A stretch of 64,000 bases of DNA from Dugong dugon (lineage: Eukaryota > Chordata > Mammalia > Sirenia > Dugongidae), in contig CM057472.1 in the NCBI GenBank assembly GCA_030035585.1, positions 93,059,601-93,123,600 on the forward strand, read 5' to 3'. The notes under the pieces were generated by a model. That model searched no databases and had not been told where the DNA came from. It was given only the letters and a program-made list of their open reading frames with translations. Made by a program: the position numbers and the translations under genes. Positions 10,109 through 20,312 of the stretch are shown here, one piece after another. Numbering within the stretch: the first letter of the stretch is position 1; each line of letters starts with the position of its first letter.

Positions 10109-11633
10109 TGTTTTAGGTGCTGTCAAGTTGGTTCGACTCATAGCAACTCTATGTACAAGTGAACGAAACACTGCCTGGTCCTGTGCCATCCTCACAATCA
10201 TTACCATGCTTGAGCCCATCATTACAGCCACTGTGTCAGTCCATCTCCTTGAGGGTCATCCTCTTTTATGCTGACCCTTTACTTTATCAAGCATGATGTC
10301 CTTCTCCAGGGACTGGTCCCTCCTGATAACATGTCCAAAGTATGTGAGACAGAGTCTTGCCATTCTCGCTTCTAAGGAACATTCTGGCTATATTTCTTCC
10401 CAGACAGATTTGTTCATTCCTCTGGCAGTCCATGGTATATTCAATATTCTTCACCAATACCATACTTCAAAGTCATCAATTCTTCTTCAGTCTTCCTTAT
10501 TCATGGTTCAGCTTTTATATGTGTTTTTTGTTTCTGTTGCTGCTAACTGCCATCCAATTGATTCCCATTCATAGCGACCCTGTGTACAACAGAAAGAAAC
10601 ACCACCTGATCCAGCACCATCCTCATAATCGTTGTTATGTTTGAGCCCATTGTTGCAGCCACTGTGTCAATCCATCTGGGTGAAGGTCTTCCTCTTTTTC
10701 GCTGACCCTCTACTTTACCAGATCTTCTCCAAGGACAGGTCCCTCCTGATAACATGTCCAAAATATGTGAGATGAAGTCTTGCCATCCTTGCTTCTAGGG
10801 AACATTCTGGCTGAACTTCTTCCAAGACAGATTTGTCCTTCTTCTGGCATTCCATGTTATATTCAATATTCTTTGCCAAAACCCTAATTCAAAGGCATCA
10901 GTTCTTCTTTGGTCTTCCTTATTCCTTGTCTAGCTTTCACATGCATGTGGAGTGATTGAAAACACCATGGCTTGGGTTATGATGTTGCTTATTTGTCCAG
11001 TTGTGAGGATTTTTGTTTTCTTTATGTTGAGTTGTAATCCGTACTGAAGGCTGTAGTCTTTGATCTTCATCAGTAAGTGCTTCAAATCCTCTTCACTTTT
11101 CAGCAAGCATGGTTATGTCATCTGCATAAAGCAGATTGCCAATGGGTCTTCCTCCAATCCTGATGCCCCCGTTCTTCATAAAGTCCAGCTTCTAGGATTA
11201 TTTGCTGGGCATACAGACTGAATAAGTAGGGTGAAAAGATACAACCCTGACACATACCTTTCCTGACTTTAAACTCAGTATCCCCTTGTTCTGTTCAATC
11301 AACTGCTTCTTGTACAGCTTCCTCATGAGTACAATTAAGTGTTCTGGAATGCATGTGTATGAGGCAATAGAAAATACCATGGCTTGTGTCAGGCACATCT
11401 TAGTCCTCAAAGTGGCATCTTTGCTTTTTAATACTTGAAAGAAGTCTTTTGCAGCATATTTACCGAATACAATACATCATTTGATTTCTTGATTGTGGCT
11501 TCCATTGGCATTGATAGTGGATCCAAGTAAAATGATACCCTGGACAACTTTAATATTTTCTCCATTTATCATGATGTTGCTTTTTTGGTCCAGTTGTAAG
11601 GATTTTTACATTTTTTATGCTGAGGTGCAATCT
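10109..11633 (-). mobile_element. RTE LINE copy A (host of nested insertions)
   Basis: 3' end of an RTE LINE, antisense. It runs from the tail at 10109 (TTTTAGGTGCTGTCAAG) to 10523, is interrupted by RTE copy B (10524-11350), and resumes at 11351 with the next expected bases (GTGTATGAGGCAATAG). It then continues to the AfroSINE insertion at 11646 and ends near 11833. The part spared by the insertion encodes the C-terminal region in broken frames. The break-and-resume order is direct evidence of nesting. Confidence 0.9.
10524..11350 (-). mobile_element. RTE LINE copy B nested in copy A
   Basis: Begins with the RTE 3' tail (GCTAACTGCCATCCAATTG), covers the C-terminal coding part, has an internal deletion near 10978 and ends at AAGTGTTCTGGAAT. 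On the minus strand around 11110-11135 it keeps the RT catalytic box as LLYADD, although the frame is broken elsewhere. The flanking host bases ATATGTG (10517-10523) and GCATGTG (11351-11357) both correspond to the same target heptamer in RTE, consistent with a diverged target duplication. Confidence 0.88.
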
Positions 11634-11645
11634 ATACAGAAGTGC
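11634..11645. repeat. Target duplication (left) of AfroSINE
   Basis: ATACAGAAGTGC, matched at 11816-11827 by ATACTGAAGTGC (11 of 12). Confidence 0.85.
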
Positions 11646-11815
11646 ATTAAAAAAAAAAAAAAAAAAGGTCGCATCAAGTCTAGTCTGACTCATAGAAATC
11701 CTATAGGAAAGAGTAGAATTACCCCATAGGTTTTCCAAGGAGCTGCTGGTAGATTTGGACTGCTGACCTTTTGGTTAACAGCTGTAGCACTTAACCAGTA
11801 TGCCACCAGGGCTCC
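11646..11815 (-). mobile_element. AfroSINE, short form, in RTE copy A
   Basis: Minus-strand SINE with head GGAGCCCTGGTGGCATACTGG at the right end and a pure 18-A run at 11649-11666 at its tail end, which is poly(T) in SINE sense. Flanked by a 12-bp target duplication with one mismatch. It splits RTE copy A, so it is younger than that copy. Confidence 0.93.
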
Positions 11816-11833
11816 ATACTGAAGTGCTTGCTC

Positions 11834-13132
11834 CATCTCAATTAATTTTGGTAAACAAATGAAACCAAATAATGCACCAATCAGAACACATATATGTGAA
11901 CATTTCCCTTTGACTCTTTATTAAAAGTAACTTTTTTTTTTTTTTTTTTTTTTAGTATAGAAAGTGAATGTAATTCTTATCTCAGAATGGGTGTGATTTT
12001 TACTTTCAGGTGAATCTGCCCTGTTTTGTATATTTTTTTGAATATTTTGGTGAAATAAAAAAGTTTGCCCTTCGACTGCTAAATATTTTTAGAACATTTT
12101 TATCAAAAACACAAAATGTTGTCTCCTGGTTTAAAGTATGGCTGGCAAATTTTGGAAATAAAAAGACAGAACACAGTTAAATTTTAATTTTAGATGAACT
12201 TTTTTTTTTTTTTTACTGTAATTATGTCCCCTGCAATATTTGTTGAGATATACTAAACAACTATTCATGGTCTATTTATAACTCAAGTTTAATTAAACAT
12301 CCTTTATTTTATATGCCAGTCATAGTTTAAGTTAAAAAAAAATTATCAAATAATTCTTAAAGTTTTGGAAGATAGATTTGTCAACTATGAGTCTTCTCAA
12401 GTGATAACATTGGCCTTTGATGAAATTAAAAATGTAAAGATAGACATTTTTATTGTGATTTAGCCCTTTTCATACTGTGGCTTAATTAGCTGAGCAAATG
12501 CTCCCCGGGGTGCTCTGTTTTCATGTTTGTTTATTTTAAAATATAATTTCACCATTTTTTTTCTCCTGGATTATCATATTTAATGTGGAGACCCTGAGAC
12601 ATTTTTATTTCAGGTTTAGGAAAGGAAGTACTCTGATGAATAATTAAATCTATGGTGTGAAATTTCTAGAATTACTGTAAGATGAGGCACTCTTACACCA
12701 TGTTTTGCATTACTGTTCAGAGGGTATATGTAGAGACATCCGCTTCCCTTGCCCAAATCCTATTAAGATAAAATGAACAAAAGATAAGTCAAAAGCCTTC
12801 ATTTTGTTCCCCATATGAAATTCTATTTACAAACCTCCATTCTTTGCAAGATTATTTACTCTAAAAGTGTGGAAGTGAATCAGTGAAAGAAAGAACCAGT
12901 TGAAAGATAATATCTGGAACAAAAAGCAAGTGGCTATGTTTCCCAAACTACTGCCATGTGAGAAACAGATAAATTAGTTTATACTGAGTATATTTAATGG
13001 TAAAATGTCCTAATGCGTTTTCCTGACACCTTAACTTGAAAATAATACTAATTCAGTAGCTAGAATCAAAACATAAAATCATGTTTTGTATTGGTCTTGG
13101 TCACAACATCTAAAGCATCTTGCTAGGGCTCA
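11834..13132. other. Unassigned AT-rich sequence with T runs
   Basis: Contains T runs at 11932-11953 and 12200-12214. The sequence after them was not recognised as a known LINE 3' end. No open frame of note. Confidence 0.55.
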
Positions 13133-13475
13133 TGTGATAATAATAGCTAACATTTATCAAGTTATGATTTTTCTCCAGAATTCTCTGAGCTACCATATTT
13201 TTACTCAAATAAGTCACATCTTCTAAGTTTGTTTGCCAAAAGCTCCCTCCCTGCCGCGAGGTATTTTCGTAAGCGTTCTTATGCCAACCTGTTGCTGTAA
13301 AAAAATTAGCATAGAATTTGTAGAAGACACACGTTATTTGCATAAAATATCATAATTGCTTTGTAAAGTTGTCTCTTAAGCTCACAAACAACTCTATGAA
13401 GTAGGTAGTAATATTATCCCCATTGTATTTATTACAATACTTTCCCAAAGTCACACAGATATGTGGAGGAACTTC
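13133..13475 (+). mobile_element. MIR SINE split by a MITE
   Basis: The left part (13133-13190) reads AATAATAGCTAACATTTAT. The right part (13354-13475) resumes with the matching core (CTCACAAACAACTCTATGAAGTAGG, TTATCCCCATT, AAGTCACACAG). The order and spacing fit one MIR interrupted by the element at 13192-13353. Confidence 0.85.
13192..13353. mobile_element. Palindromic MITE, copy 1
   Basis: A 162-bp element whose ends are imperfect inverted repeats. The left end is CCATATTTTTACTCAAATAA; the right end, read inward on the opposite strand, is TGATATTTTATGCAAATAAC, followed in both arms by a TCTTCTA block. TA dinucleotides lie at both borders, suggesting a Tc1/mariner-like target. It interrupts a MIR. 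The interior (GAGGTATTTTCGTAAGC, TTATGCCAACCTGTTGCTGTAA) matches the copy at 24902-25098 in the same order. No transposase frame. Family not recognised. Confidence 0.75.
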
Positions 13476-13617
13476 TGCAAGGTATGTTCCTAGGTGAGAA
13501 AAACTATCTGACCCTTACAAAATGGGTAAGAGTGGCACTGACTCCAGAAGCCCCAGCGCTAGTAGCTGGCATGCCTCTTTCCCATTTTTTGATTGGATAG
13601 TCCCAATCCCAACTGAG

Positions 13618-13807
13618 GAACCCGGTGGTACAACGATTATAAGCTTGGCTGTTAACCAAAAGATTGGCAATTTGAACCCTGGGGAGAAAGAGTTGGTGAT
13701 CTGCTCCCATAAACATTACAACCTAGAAAACCCTATGGGGCAGTTCTGCTCTATCGCATGGGGTCACTGTAATTGAAATCAACTCGAAGTCACCTAACAG
13801 CAACAAT
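13618..13807 (+). mobile_element. AfroSINE, long form
   Basis: Head GGAACCCGGTGGTACAACG, B-box region GGCAATTTGAACCC, the long-form middle (GGAGAAAGAGTTGGTGATCTG, CATAAACATTACA), then CCCTATGGGGCAGTTCTG and a diverged tail ending CACCTAACAGCAACAA, identical in style to the RTE 3' end. Confidence 0.92.
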
Positions 13808-13947
13808 CACAATAGGTATGCACAAAAAATAATCTTTTATCACAATCTAAAAATTGTGGTATAGAAATAAAATAGATTATAGATGTCAAACACGTTCAAC
13901 AAGATCTTCTTTTTTTGTTTAAGGGATTAATAACGTGCAATCAGTTT

Positions 13948-14093
13948 ACAGAAGTTCTCAACCTTAGCTGCCTTTGGACTTTCCTGGGAAGCTTTAAAAA
14001 TCCCTGATTCCTGGGTTCTTTTCTGGAGATTCTAACTTAATCAACCTGGGTAGGGCCTGGGCATCAGGATTTTTTAAAGGTCCCTAATTGCTG
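13948..14093 (+). mobile_element. MER5-type hAT relic
   Basis: Starts AAGTTCTCAACCTTAGCTGC, then CCTGGGAAGCTTTAAAAATCCC and a GATTCTAACTTAATCAACCTGGG block; ends before the A run at 14095. Diverged; could be MER5A or a close relative. Confidence 0.7.
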
Positions 14094-15347
14094 AAAAAAA
14101 AAGTAACACTGTCTATGTACAGTTAGTTTATTACCCAGACTAAGCAAGCGATGAACCTTAATGCAGCTATTTACAGCAGCTTTTGAAGGTGCTTGAATAA
14201 CATTTAAATTGTTCCCTGCAGCTTTTCTAGCTAGAATATATGAGCCATTCCTAAAAATATATTACTCTGAACAGACAGACAGCTCAGCTACTCTCTGCAA
14301 TACAGAACTTGAAAATTAAATTTTATCCATTGGTCAAAAGAAGAAAGGAGGGAGTTGTAAAATATATGGAGGTACAAATAAATTTACCTAAAATAATAAC
14401 AGTGATGATAACAATAACGTGTGTGGCTACATCATCAAAGACCAACATTTCAGAAGACTCCCTGTCTTCTCAATGTCTGGGGATAATAGTATAGCAATTC
14501 CAGTTGCCAGCTCCTAATTCCCTAGTCCCAGCTTCTCATAGCAATTGAGATTCTTCTGAGAAAAGCAAACATACCCAGGCATAAAGCCTCAGCCCCTTGA
14601 GGTTCCCAGAAAGCAAAGTAATCCACATGCTAAATTAGAAATATAAAGAGGAAAGCGGGGGCAGTCACTCTTGGTGGCAGCAGGAATAGAAACTTGACGA
14701 TTTAAGAACGTGTAAGTGGCTCTTTGGCAACAGAGGTCAGCTGTGGGCTTTGTGTCCCTCTGGGTTAGTCAGCTATGGGAGTCCTAACTAGGAGCATAAT
14801 AGATAAACTCATCATGGCCACAGCAAGCTACCTAATCTGGTCCTGCTAATAACAGCCAATTAAGTTTACATTATAAAATGATTTCTAGAATTGAAGGCAG
14901 GTGGACTTTTAATTATGAATTGTTTGAAAACATTAAAAATTTTTAAATCAAAGGCTTGAGGCATTATCTTTGGTATGTGGTAACTGCTTCTGATCTTTCC
15001 AATATTGTCTTCTCTACCTAAATTAGTGAATCAATGAGAAGTGGAGTCAAATTGTTGTGTAATTTGAATATGGGGGATTAGTGTTATGTGTTTAAATTAT
15101 TTCTTTCACAAGACATTCCATTATTACTGATTAATTTTAATCAAGATACCAAATGGTCTTTCACCTCTATATTTTTCCAGCACTGATTCTAACTACCTAG
15201 CATTTATTTGAATTTAGATTTAATAAATGCCTTCTTCTCAACCCCTACAGCTAGCATTTGAACTAGCGGGTTGATAATGAAGATACATAAAGATTAGATC
15301 TACAGCATATAAGACGTCGGTAATGCTTTGATTTCACTCTACCTGCC
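14094..15347. other. Unassigned sequence
   Basis: No family recognised. The 61-codon frame at 14309-14494 has no recognisable domain. Confidence 0.5.
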
Positions 15348-15665
15348 TGTGGAAGTCTAAGATGAGTAAATATCAAACAACTTAAGTTATAGTCTGAAAG
15401 CACAGGGAAAGGAGCCTCAGTATAGCCACAAATCTCTTAACTGTAAACACAATTTCCTGTCAACAGAAGTAAAAGAAAGAATCATTGCTTCTAAATGCCC
15501 TTTTTGGAATCCCTCCACTTACTTTGTTTTGTTTATTTGAGTGTTTCCTTTATTTCATTGTATAAGGTTACAACTTTAGATGTGTAAAGAAACGAGTAAA
15601 GTATCTTTCTGTGTAGATGTTTAGTAAAAGAGTTACCTGTAAAGAGCTTTTAGGCATAAATCAGT
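15348..15665 (+). repeat. Duplicated 0.3 kb segment, copy 1
   Basis: Aligns by eye with 17653-17960 at roughly four in five positions, with shared blocks GTAAACACAATTTC, ACAGAAGTAAAAGAA, CCTCCACTTA and TTTGTTTATTTGA. The similarity starts at TGTGGAA and runs into a MER5-type fragment in both copies. No known family recognised. Confidence 0.75.
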
Positions 15666-15760
15666 GTTCTCTGACTTGAGCACACATCAGAATCACCTGG
15701 AGGAATTGTGAAAACACAGATGGCTGGGCCTCACCTTCTCCAGAGTTTCTAAGTAAGTAC
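15662..15760 (+). mobile_element. MER5A, left part
   Basis: CAGTGTTCTCTGACTTGAG, CAGAATCACCTGGAGG, TGGCTGGGCCTCACC and CCAGAGTTTCTAA follow the MER5A order. The right part of the same element appears at 16314-16404 after later insertions. Confidence 0.8.
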
Positions 15761-15804
15761 TTTTGGGATACCCCCTCCCTCCTACTCAAAAAAAAAAAAA
15801 AAGA

Positions 15805-16091
15805 CAGGACTTCAAACAGGTTCATTCAGGTGAGAACCTCAGCTGAGAAATAGCATTTCTAAAAAGTTCCCTGCTGAGAATTTGCATTTCTAACAAGTTC
15901 ACTACTGAGAATTCGCATTTCCACCCCAGATATACTGAATCAGAATCTGTACTTTAATAAGATCGCCAGGTTACTCTTATGTACAACTTCCTGGGAACTT
16001 GTTAGAAATGCAAATTATCATCAAGGAACTTGTTAAAAATGCAAATAGTCAGCACGGTTTCAAACTGAACCTAACTCAGTTCGAAGCCCTG
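15805..16091. mobile_element. hAT-like MITE with 31-bp subterminal repeats
   Basis: A 287-bp element with inverted ends CAGGACTTCAAACAGG (left) and CAGGGCTTCGAACTGAG (right arm, read inward). Each arm carries a 31-bp tandem repeat based on ATTTGCATTTCTAACAAGTT: left arm 15842-15872, 15873-15903 and a partial third; right arm inverted, with units offset by 31 bp (A15996 to A16027). Flanking octamers are AAAAAAGA (15797-15804) and AAAAAAAA (16092-16099), a possible 8-bp target duplication that cannot be trusted in an A run. The arm repeats resemble part of MER5A. It interrupts the MER5A at 15662-16404. Confidence 0.65.
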
Positions 16092-16310
16092 AAAAAAAAA
16101 AAAAAAACTTGCATCCTGTTGATTCTGACTCATAGTGATCCTATAGTACAGAGTACAACTGCCCCACAGGGTTTCCAAGGCGACCTAAATCTTTAAATCT
16201 TTATGGAAGCAGACTGCCATGACTTTCTCCCACAGAGCAGCTTATATGTTCAAACTGCTGACTTTTTGGTTAGCAGCTGAGCGATTTAACCACTGAGCCA
16301 CCATAGCTTC
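16092..16310 (-). mobile_element. AfroSINE, long form
   Basis: Minus-strand SINE with a 16-A run at its tail end (16092-16107). The long-form middle is at about 16190-16235 (TTATGGAAGCAGACTGCCATG), and the diverged head ends near 16310. It lies between the hAT-like MITE and the right part of MER5A. Confidence 0.9.
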
Positions 16311-16313
16311 TAT

Positions 16314-16404
16314 TTTGAGGCTAGGGCCCAAAAATTTACATATGTAAAAAGTTGTGAGGTGATGGCTGATGTTGCTGGACCAAGGACCACACTTTGAACC
16401 ACAG
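16314..16404 (+). mobile_element. MER5A, right part
   Basis: GAGGTGATGGCTGATG, TTGCTGGACC and GACCACACTTTGAACCACAG are the MER5A 3' end. Together with 15662-15760 it completes one element split by about 550 bp of later insertions. Confidence 0.8.
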
Positions 16405-16630
16405 ATTTGTTGCTACTAATAAAATGAAACTTTGAATAGAATAATCCAGAAATACATGGAAATGCCAGTCTCATTGGATATATTCTAAGAATATGATGCC
16501 ATATGAAGGAGAAGTATGTTTATGGGTTCTGTCATCATGGCCATCAGACTTGGCAAATTTCCCATTAACCAGTCCAATGCATGATAATGTGTTCTATAAT
16601 ATTACACAGTACTGTCTAAATTTCAGTCAC

Positions 16631-16830
16631 GTTGTTGTTGTGTACAGTTGAGTCATGACTCATAGCAACCTCTATACGACAGAGTAGAACTGTCCCATAG
16701 GATTTCCTAGGCTGAAATCTTTATGGGAGCAGATAGCCAGATATTTTCTCCCACAGAGCCACTGGTGGGTTCTAACCTTCTGCCTTTCAGTTAGCAGCTG
16801 AGTGTTTAACCATTGTGCCACCAGGAGTCC
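16631..16830 (-). mobile_element. AfroSINE, long form
   Basis: Tail GTTGTTGTTGTGTACAGTTG on the left, long-form middle around 16710-16760 (TTTATGGGAGCAGATAGCC), head GGACTCCTGGTGGCACAATGG at the right. Essentially full length. Confidence 0.93.
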
Positions 16831-17652
16831 CACTTTGTTGTTTTTTGTTGATTTTATTATGTACACATCATTATGCGGAATGACTAAGGGAATGTTCTTT
16901 TTATTAGGTTCTGAAAGGGTAGATTGGTATCAGTTTTCATGCATCTCGCCCTAAATCTCTAAATCCCAGGGTCACTGGATCATGTTGGATTCATCCTCTA
17001 ATCCTAAAGAGGATGTGTATAACTCTAGTGTTATGTATAGCAAATTTTCATCCCAGGTCATGAAACCACATTTTTAGAGAAACACCCGATTCCTGACCAA
17101 AAACCTTGTGTCATTAGAGGTACTGCTAGTCAGAAAGACCAAAGTTACTGTGACTCTAAAGCAGGGATGCAGAGCCATAGATCCTTATATTCCTGACAGT
17201 GACTCCATCCTAGCACTTTCCCTTACTCTATGTAGCTTCTCAAGGAATTCAGTTATTCTAAAATATACTTGTCAATTCTAGCCTTATTTCAAGATCTGAA
17301 TACTGAAAACGAATCCACTTGTTATGTATATTATGTTGGCTTACTTCTGTTTCCTAAATACGTGTTTCATTCAACATCCTACCTAACCTGAGAGCCGGGT
17401 CTGTTTAGAGAGCATCACATCGAAAATTATCTAGATTAAGCAATGTTTTCTAGTCTGGCCTTAATTGATGTTGTGATCTCCATGAGTGTGACTCTTCTCT
17501 TATTAACTACCACTCTGAGGCGTCTATACATGTAAGTGGTCATTGAGTAGGGAGATTGAATATTCCAGTATGTGAAAATGCTTTGTAAACTGTAAAATTC
17601 AGGCCATCATTAATTTATAGATGATCTTCAAGGGCTTCAGTATTATCTAAGA
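16831..17652. other. Unassigned sequence
   Basis: No family recognised and no sustained frame. Confidence 0.5.
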
Positions 17653-17960
17653 TGTGGAAATCTAAAATGAATAACTATCAGACAATTTAAATCATAGTCT
17701 AAGATCACAGGGCAAAGAACCTTAGTTTAGCTACAGGTCTCCTGATGTAAACACAATTTCTTGTCTACAGAAGTAAAAGAACCATCGCTTCCAAATGAAT
17801 ATTCTGGAATTCCTCCACTTAATTATTTTTGTTTATTTGATTGCATTCTTTTGTTATCTAAGGTTATATCTTTAGATGGATCAAGAAAATAGAAAAGTAT
17901 CTGTAGAAGTTTAATAAAGGAAGTTTTTATCAGTAAAGTGAATACAGGTGTAAATCAGTG
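17653..17960 (+). repeat. Duplicated 0.3 kb segment, copy 2
   Basis: Partner of 15348-15665. After its end, copy 2 has an extra 37-bp block containing CACTGCTGTAAA twice (17961-17997), then a MER5-like piece (CTTGAGGTC-type, 17998-18045), so the order segment-then-MER5 is shared with copy 1. Confidence 0.75.
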
Positions 17961-17997
17961 TGTTAGTTTATAGCACTGCTGTAAACACTGCTGTAAA

Positions 17998-18045
17998 CAG
18001 AGGCTCTCCAACTTTTGTGCACGTAGAATCACTTGGAGGTCTTTC
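17998..18045 (+). mobile_element. MER5-like fragment
   Basis: CTCTCCAACTTTTGTGCACG followed by TAGAATCACTTGGAGGTC corresponds to the left end of MER5A. Only about 48 bp remain. Confidence 0.6.
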
Positions 18046-18185
18046 TATAAGGCAAGTAAGATTTAACTATTTAGGTTTAAGGAGAAATTGACATGGATCA
18101 TCTGAGACTCTATCAAGAGAGGCCTAAATTGCTGGGACTTTTTCATGTAAATTATAAAGAAGTACAGCATGCTAATACTTAAATT

Positions 18186-18389
18186 GTCTTTGGGTATTGC
18201 AAATGGTTAACTTGTTTGGCTGCTAACCAAAAAGTTGGAGGTTTGATTCCACTCAGAAGTACCTCAGAAGAAAGGTCTGGCAATCAACTTCCAAAAAAAT
18301 CAGACATTGAAAAACCTGTGGAGCACAGTGCTACTCTGACACATGGAGTCATCATGAGTTGAAATTGGTTTCAAGGGTGACTAGTTTTT
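18186..18389 (+). mobile_element. AfroSINE, older variant
   Basis: Head GGTATTGCAAATGGTTAAC, TGGCTGCTAACCAAAAAGTTGG, diverged B box, then the middle CAGAAGTACCTCAGAAGAAAGG and GAAAAACCTGTGGAGCACAG; tail ATGAGTTGAAATTGG. The GGAGCACAG block separates it from the common forms. It looks like an earlier subfamily. Confidence 0.82.
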
Positions 18390-19100
18390 CACTTGCATTA
18401 AGGTATGCTTACAAATAAAAGGTTTTCTAAAGCAGTTTTTGTATTTCCACAAACTCAAGCATGTAAAGATTGTCAAATTTAAAATTATTGCCCTCTCTGC
18501 AACCCACTATTCCTATTCTCCTCTGCTACTATCCCAACCCTCGCTCCACCCCCATCATTTCCTTCAGAATTTTCAACCAAAACTCCATGGGCATAGCCAA
18601 AGTGAGGTTAATGAGAAGATACGGAGAATTAACTCCATCTACTTCTATTAAAATGGTTTAAAAATTCTCTTGAGTAAACTTTCTGGCCAACTTGATCAGC
18701 TTACCCGTGCCCACCAGTTTCTTTATTTTAAGATAAACTCAAAAACTTTCTTCTAGCATTTAGAAATTATATACTTGCTGTTTTTTTGTCTGTTTAAAGA
18801 TGTGAGTAGATACAGCCAAAAGAAAAAAAAAACAAAACAAAGTATACTTTTTTATACTTTTTACCAAACTAATGCATTTTCTGGGAAAATGTCCATATTG
18901 AGGAATGTATGGAAGTTCTGGAAATTATAGTCATCACTTACTCTAACTATAATTAACAAACTAAGTACTAGATTTTAACGTACCTGAATTTTAATTATCT
19001 AATTACCTTAAATTTAGGGTACATTTTTTTCTGTGCTTATTTGTTTTGTTCTGCTTTTAAAGACTGAGAAGAAATACCATGTCTTCTTAAAATCTCATGC
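18390..19100. other. Unassigned AT-rich sequence
   Basis: Two overlapping frames of 63-70 codons around 18440-18660 have no recognisable domain. Nothing else seen. Confidence 0.5.
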
Positions 19101-19620
19101 CTTTGAACATGCAATTCCCATTGCCTGAAAAATTCTACTTATTCTTGAAAAACAACATCAAATGTCATGATCTTCAGTGAGGACACCCATGATCCTATCT
19201 GCTACTAAATCTCTCCCTACTCAGTTCTCCTAACATTTGTCCTCCAAACTGTATTATCCCATTGAGAATAGCTACCGTATGTCAAGCACCTACTAGTTAC
19301 ATACGTACTTGACATAATCATATTCAATCTTCACAACAGTGCAAAGAAGTTGAGGTAGAGATCCTTTTTCAAATTCAGAAGTGAGTATTAAAATTACGTA
19401 AAGGACCCAAGGTCACACAGTTTGTAACGTGCAAAGACAGTTTTTAAAGCCGTTCCTAACTGTTTATATTTCTCCATTCACTTAAAACCCTGCCAGAACT
19501 GATGCTATATTTTATTTATTGTTTATCCCCAGCTCCAAGTGCAGCCTATAACACATATCGATTGCTTAATGAATGTTGAGTGATTGAATGAATGGATGAA
19601 TGAATCAGGGAATGAATCAA
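19101..19620 (+). mobile_element. L2 LINE 3' end, split by MIR
   Basis: The left part (19101-19263) reads CTTTGAACATGCAATTCCC and CATCAAATGTCATGATCTTC, as in L2. The right part (about 19480-19620) carries the L2 terminal region ending ATTGAATGAATGGATGAATG. A MIR sits between. Confidence 0.8.
19264..19440 (+). mobile_element. MIR SINE inside L2
   Basis: GTCAAGCACCTACTAGTTAC, AATCTTCACAACAGTG, AAGGTCACACAG in MIR order. L2 sequence continues after it. Confidence 0.75.
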
Positions 19621-20312
19621 TCTCTTCATGGAAGGCTCTTAATAGAAGAGTGACTTTTTTCTAAACTTAAATTTCACAGATTAACTGTACCTTATTCTTC
19701 CACAAACCGTATCTGTATTTAGTCACATATAATTAACATTTAAAAAATACATAAAAAACTCACCTAAAACTTTTGGCAGGTAATTAGGAGGATGAACTGA
19801 CTAACACGCATATTAATCCTTTTAAATAAAGTGCCGTTTTCTTTTTCTCCTGCTTTCCAACTCTGTGCAGACAAACCCTCACAATTTTAATGTCATGTCA
19901 TGTCCACCATCTTGGAAAAAAAGACATAAAAACTTCTATGATGATGATTCAAATGAATAAATATGCTTTTGAACATAATATACATACAGCATGAAATTTG
20001 AAGGTATATGCATTATCAGAATTTCATGTTCATAATGAACATAAAACTATTGAATATAAGATCTTTTTTCACATTTAATTTATGCTACCAAATTTAAAAT
20101 AATATGTTGCTTATTGTGTGACAATTATAGCAGGCAAACTTTACCTTACACATTTAAGAATCTGCTGATATTCTAGGGGTATTGAAGGCAGTTAGGGTTT
20201 TTCTGAATGTGCCCAATAACAAGCATGTTCTTCAAATATTTCTAAGTTTGGTTTTTGGGCCTTTCTAGATATTTATCTGAAAGTTAAAGATAATATTTGA
20301 GGGCTCCTTAAA
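19621..20312. other. Unassigned AT-rich sequence
   Basis: No family recognised. Confidence 0.5.

Noticed and set aside
10293-10644. Overlapping plus-strand frames of 93 and 95 codons
   Set aside because: They lie antisense to the RTE C-terminal region and have no domain of their own.
15842-16050. Short regularly spaced repeats as a CRISPR-like array
   Set aside because: The 31-bp units are directly adjacent without spacers, occur in mirror orientation in a eukaryotic transposon, and number only two to three per arm.
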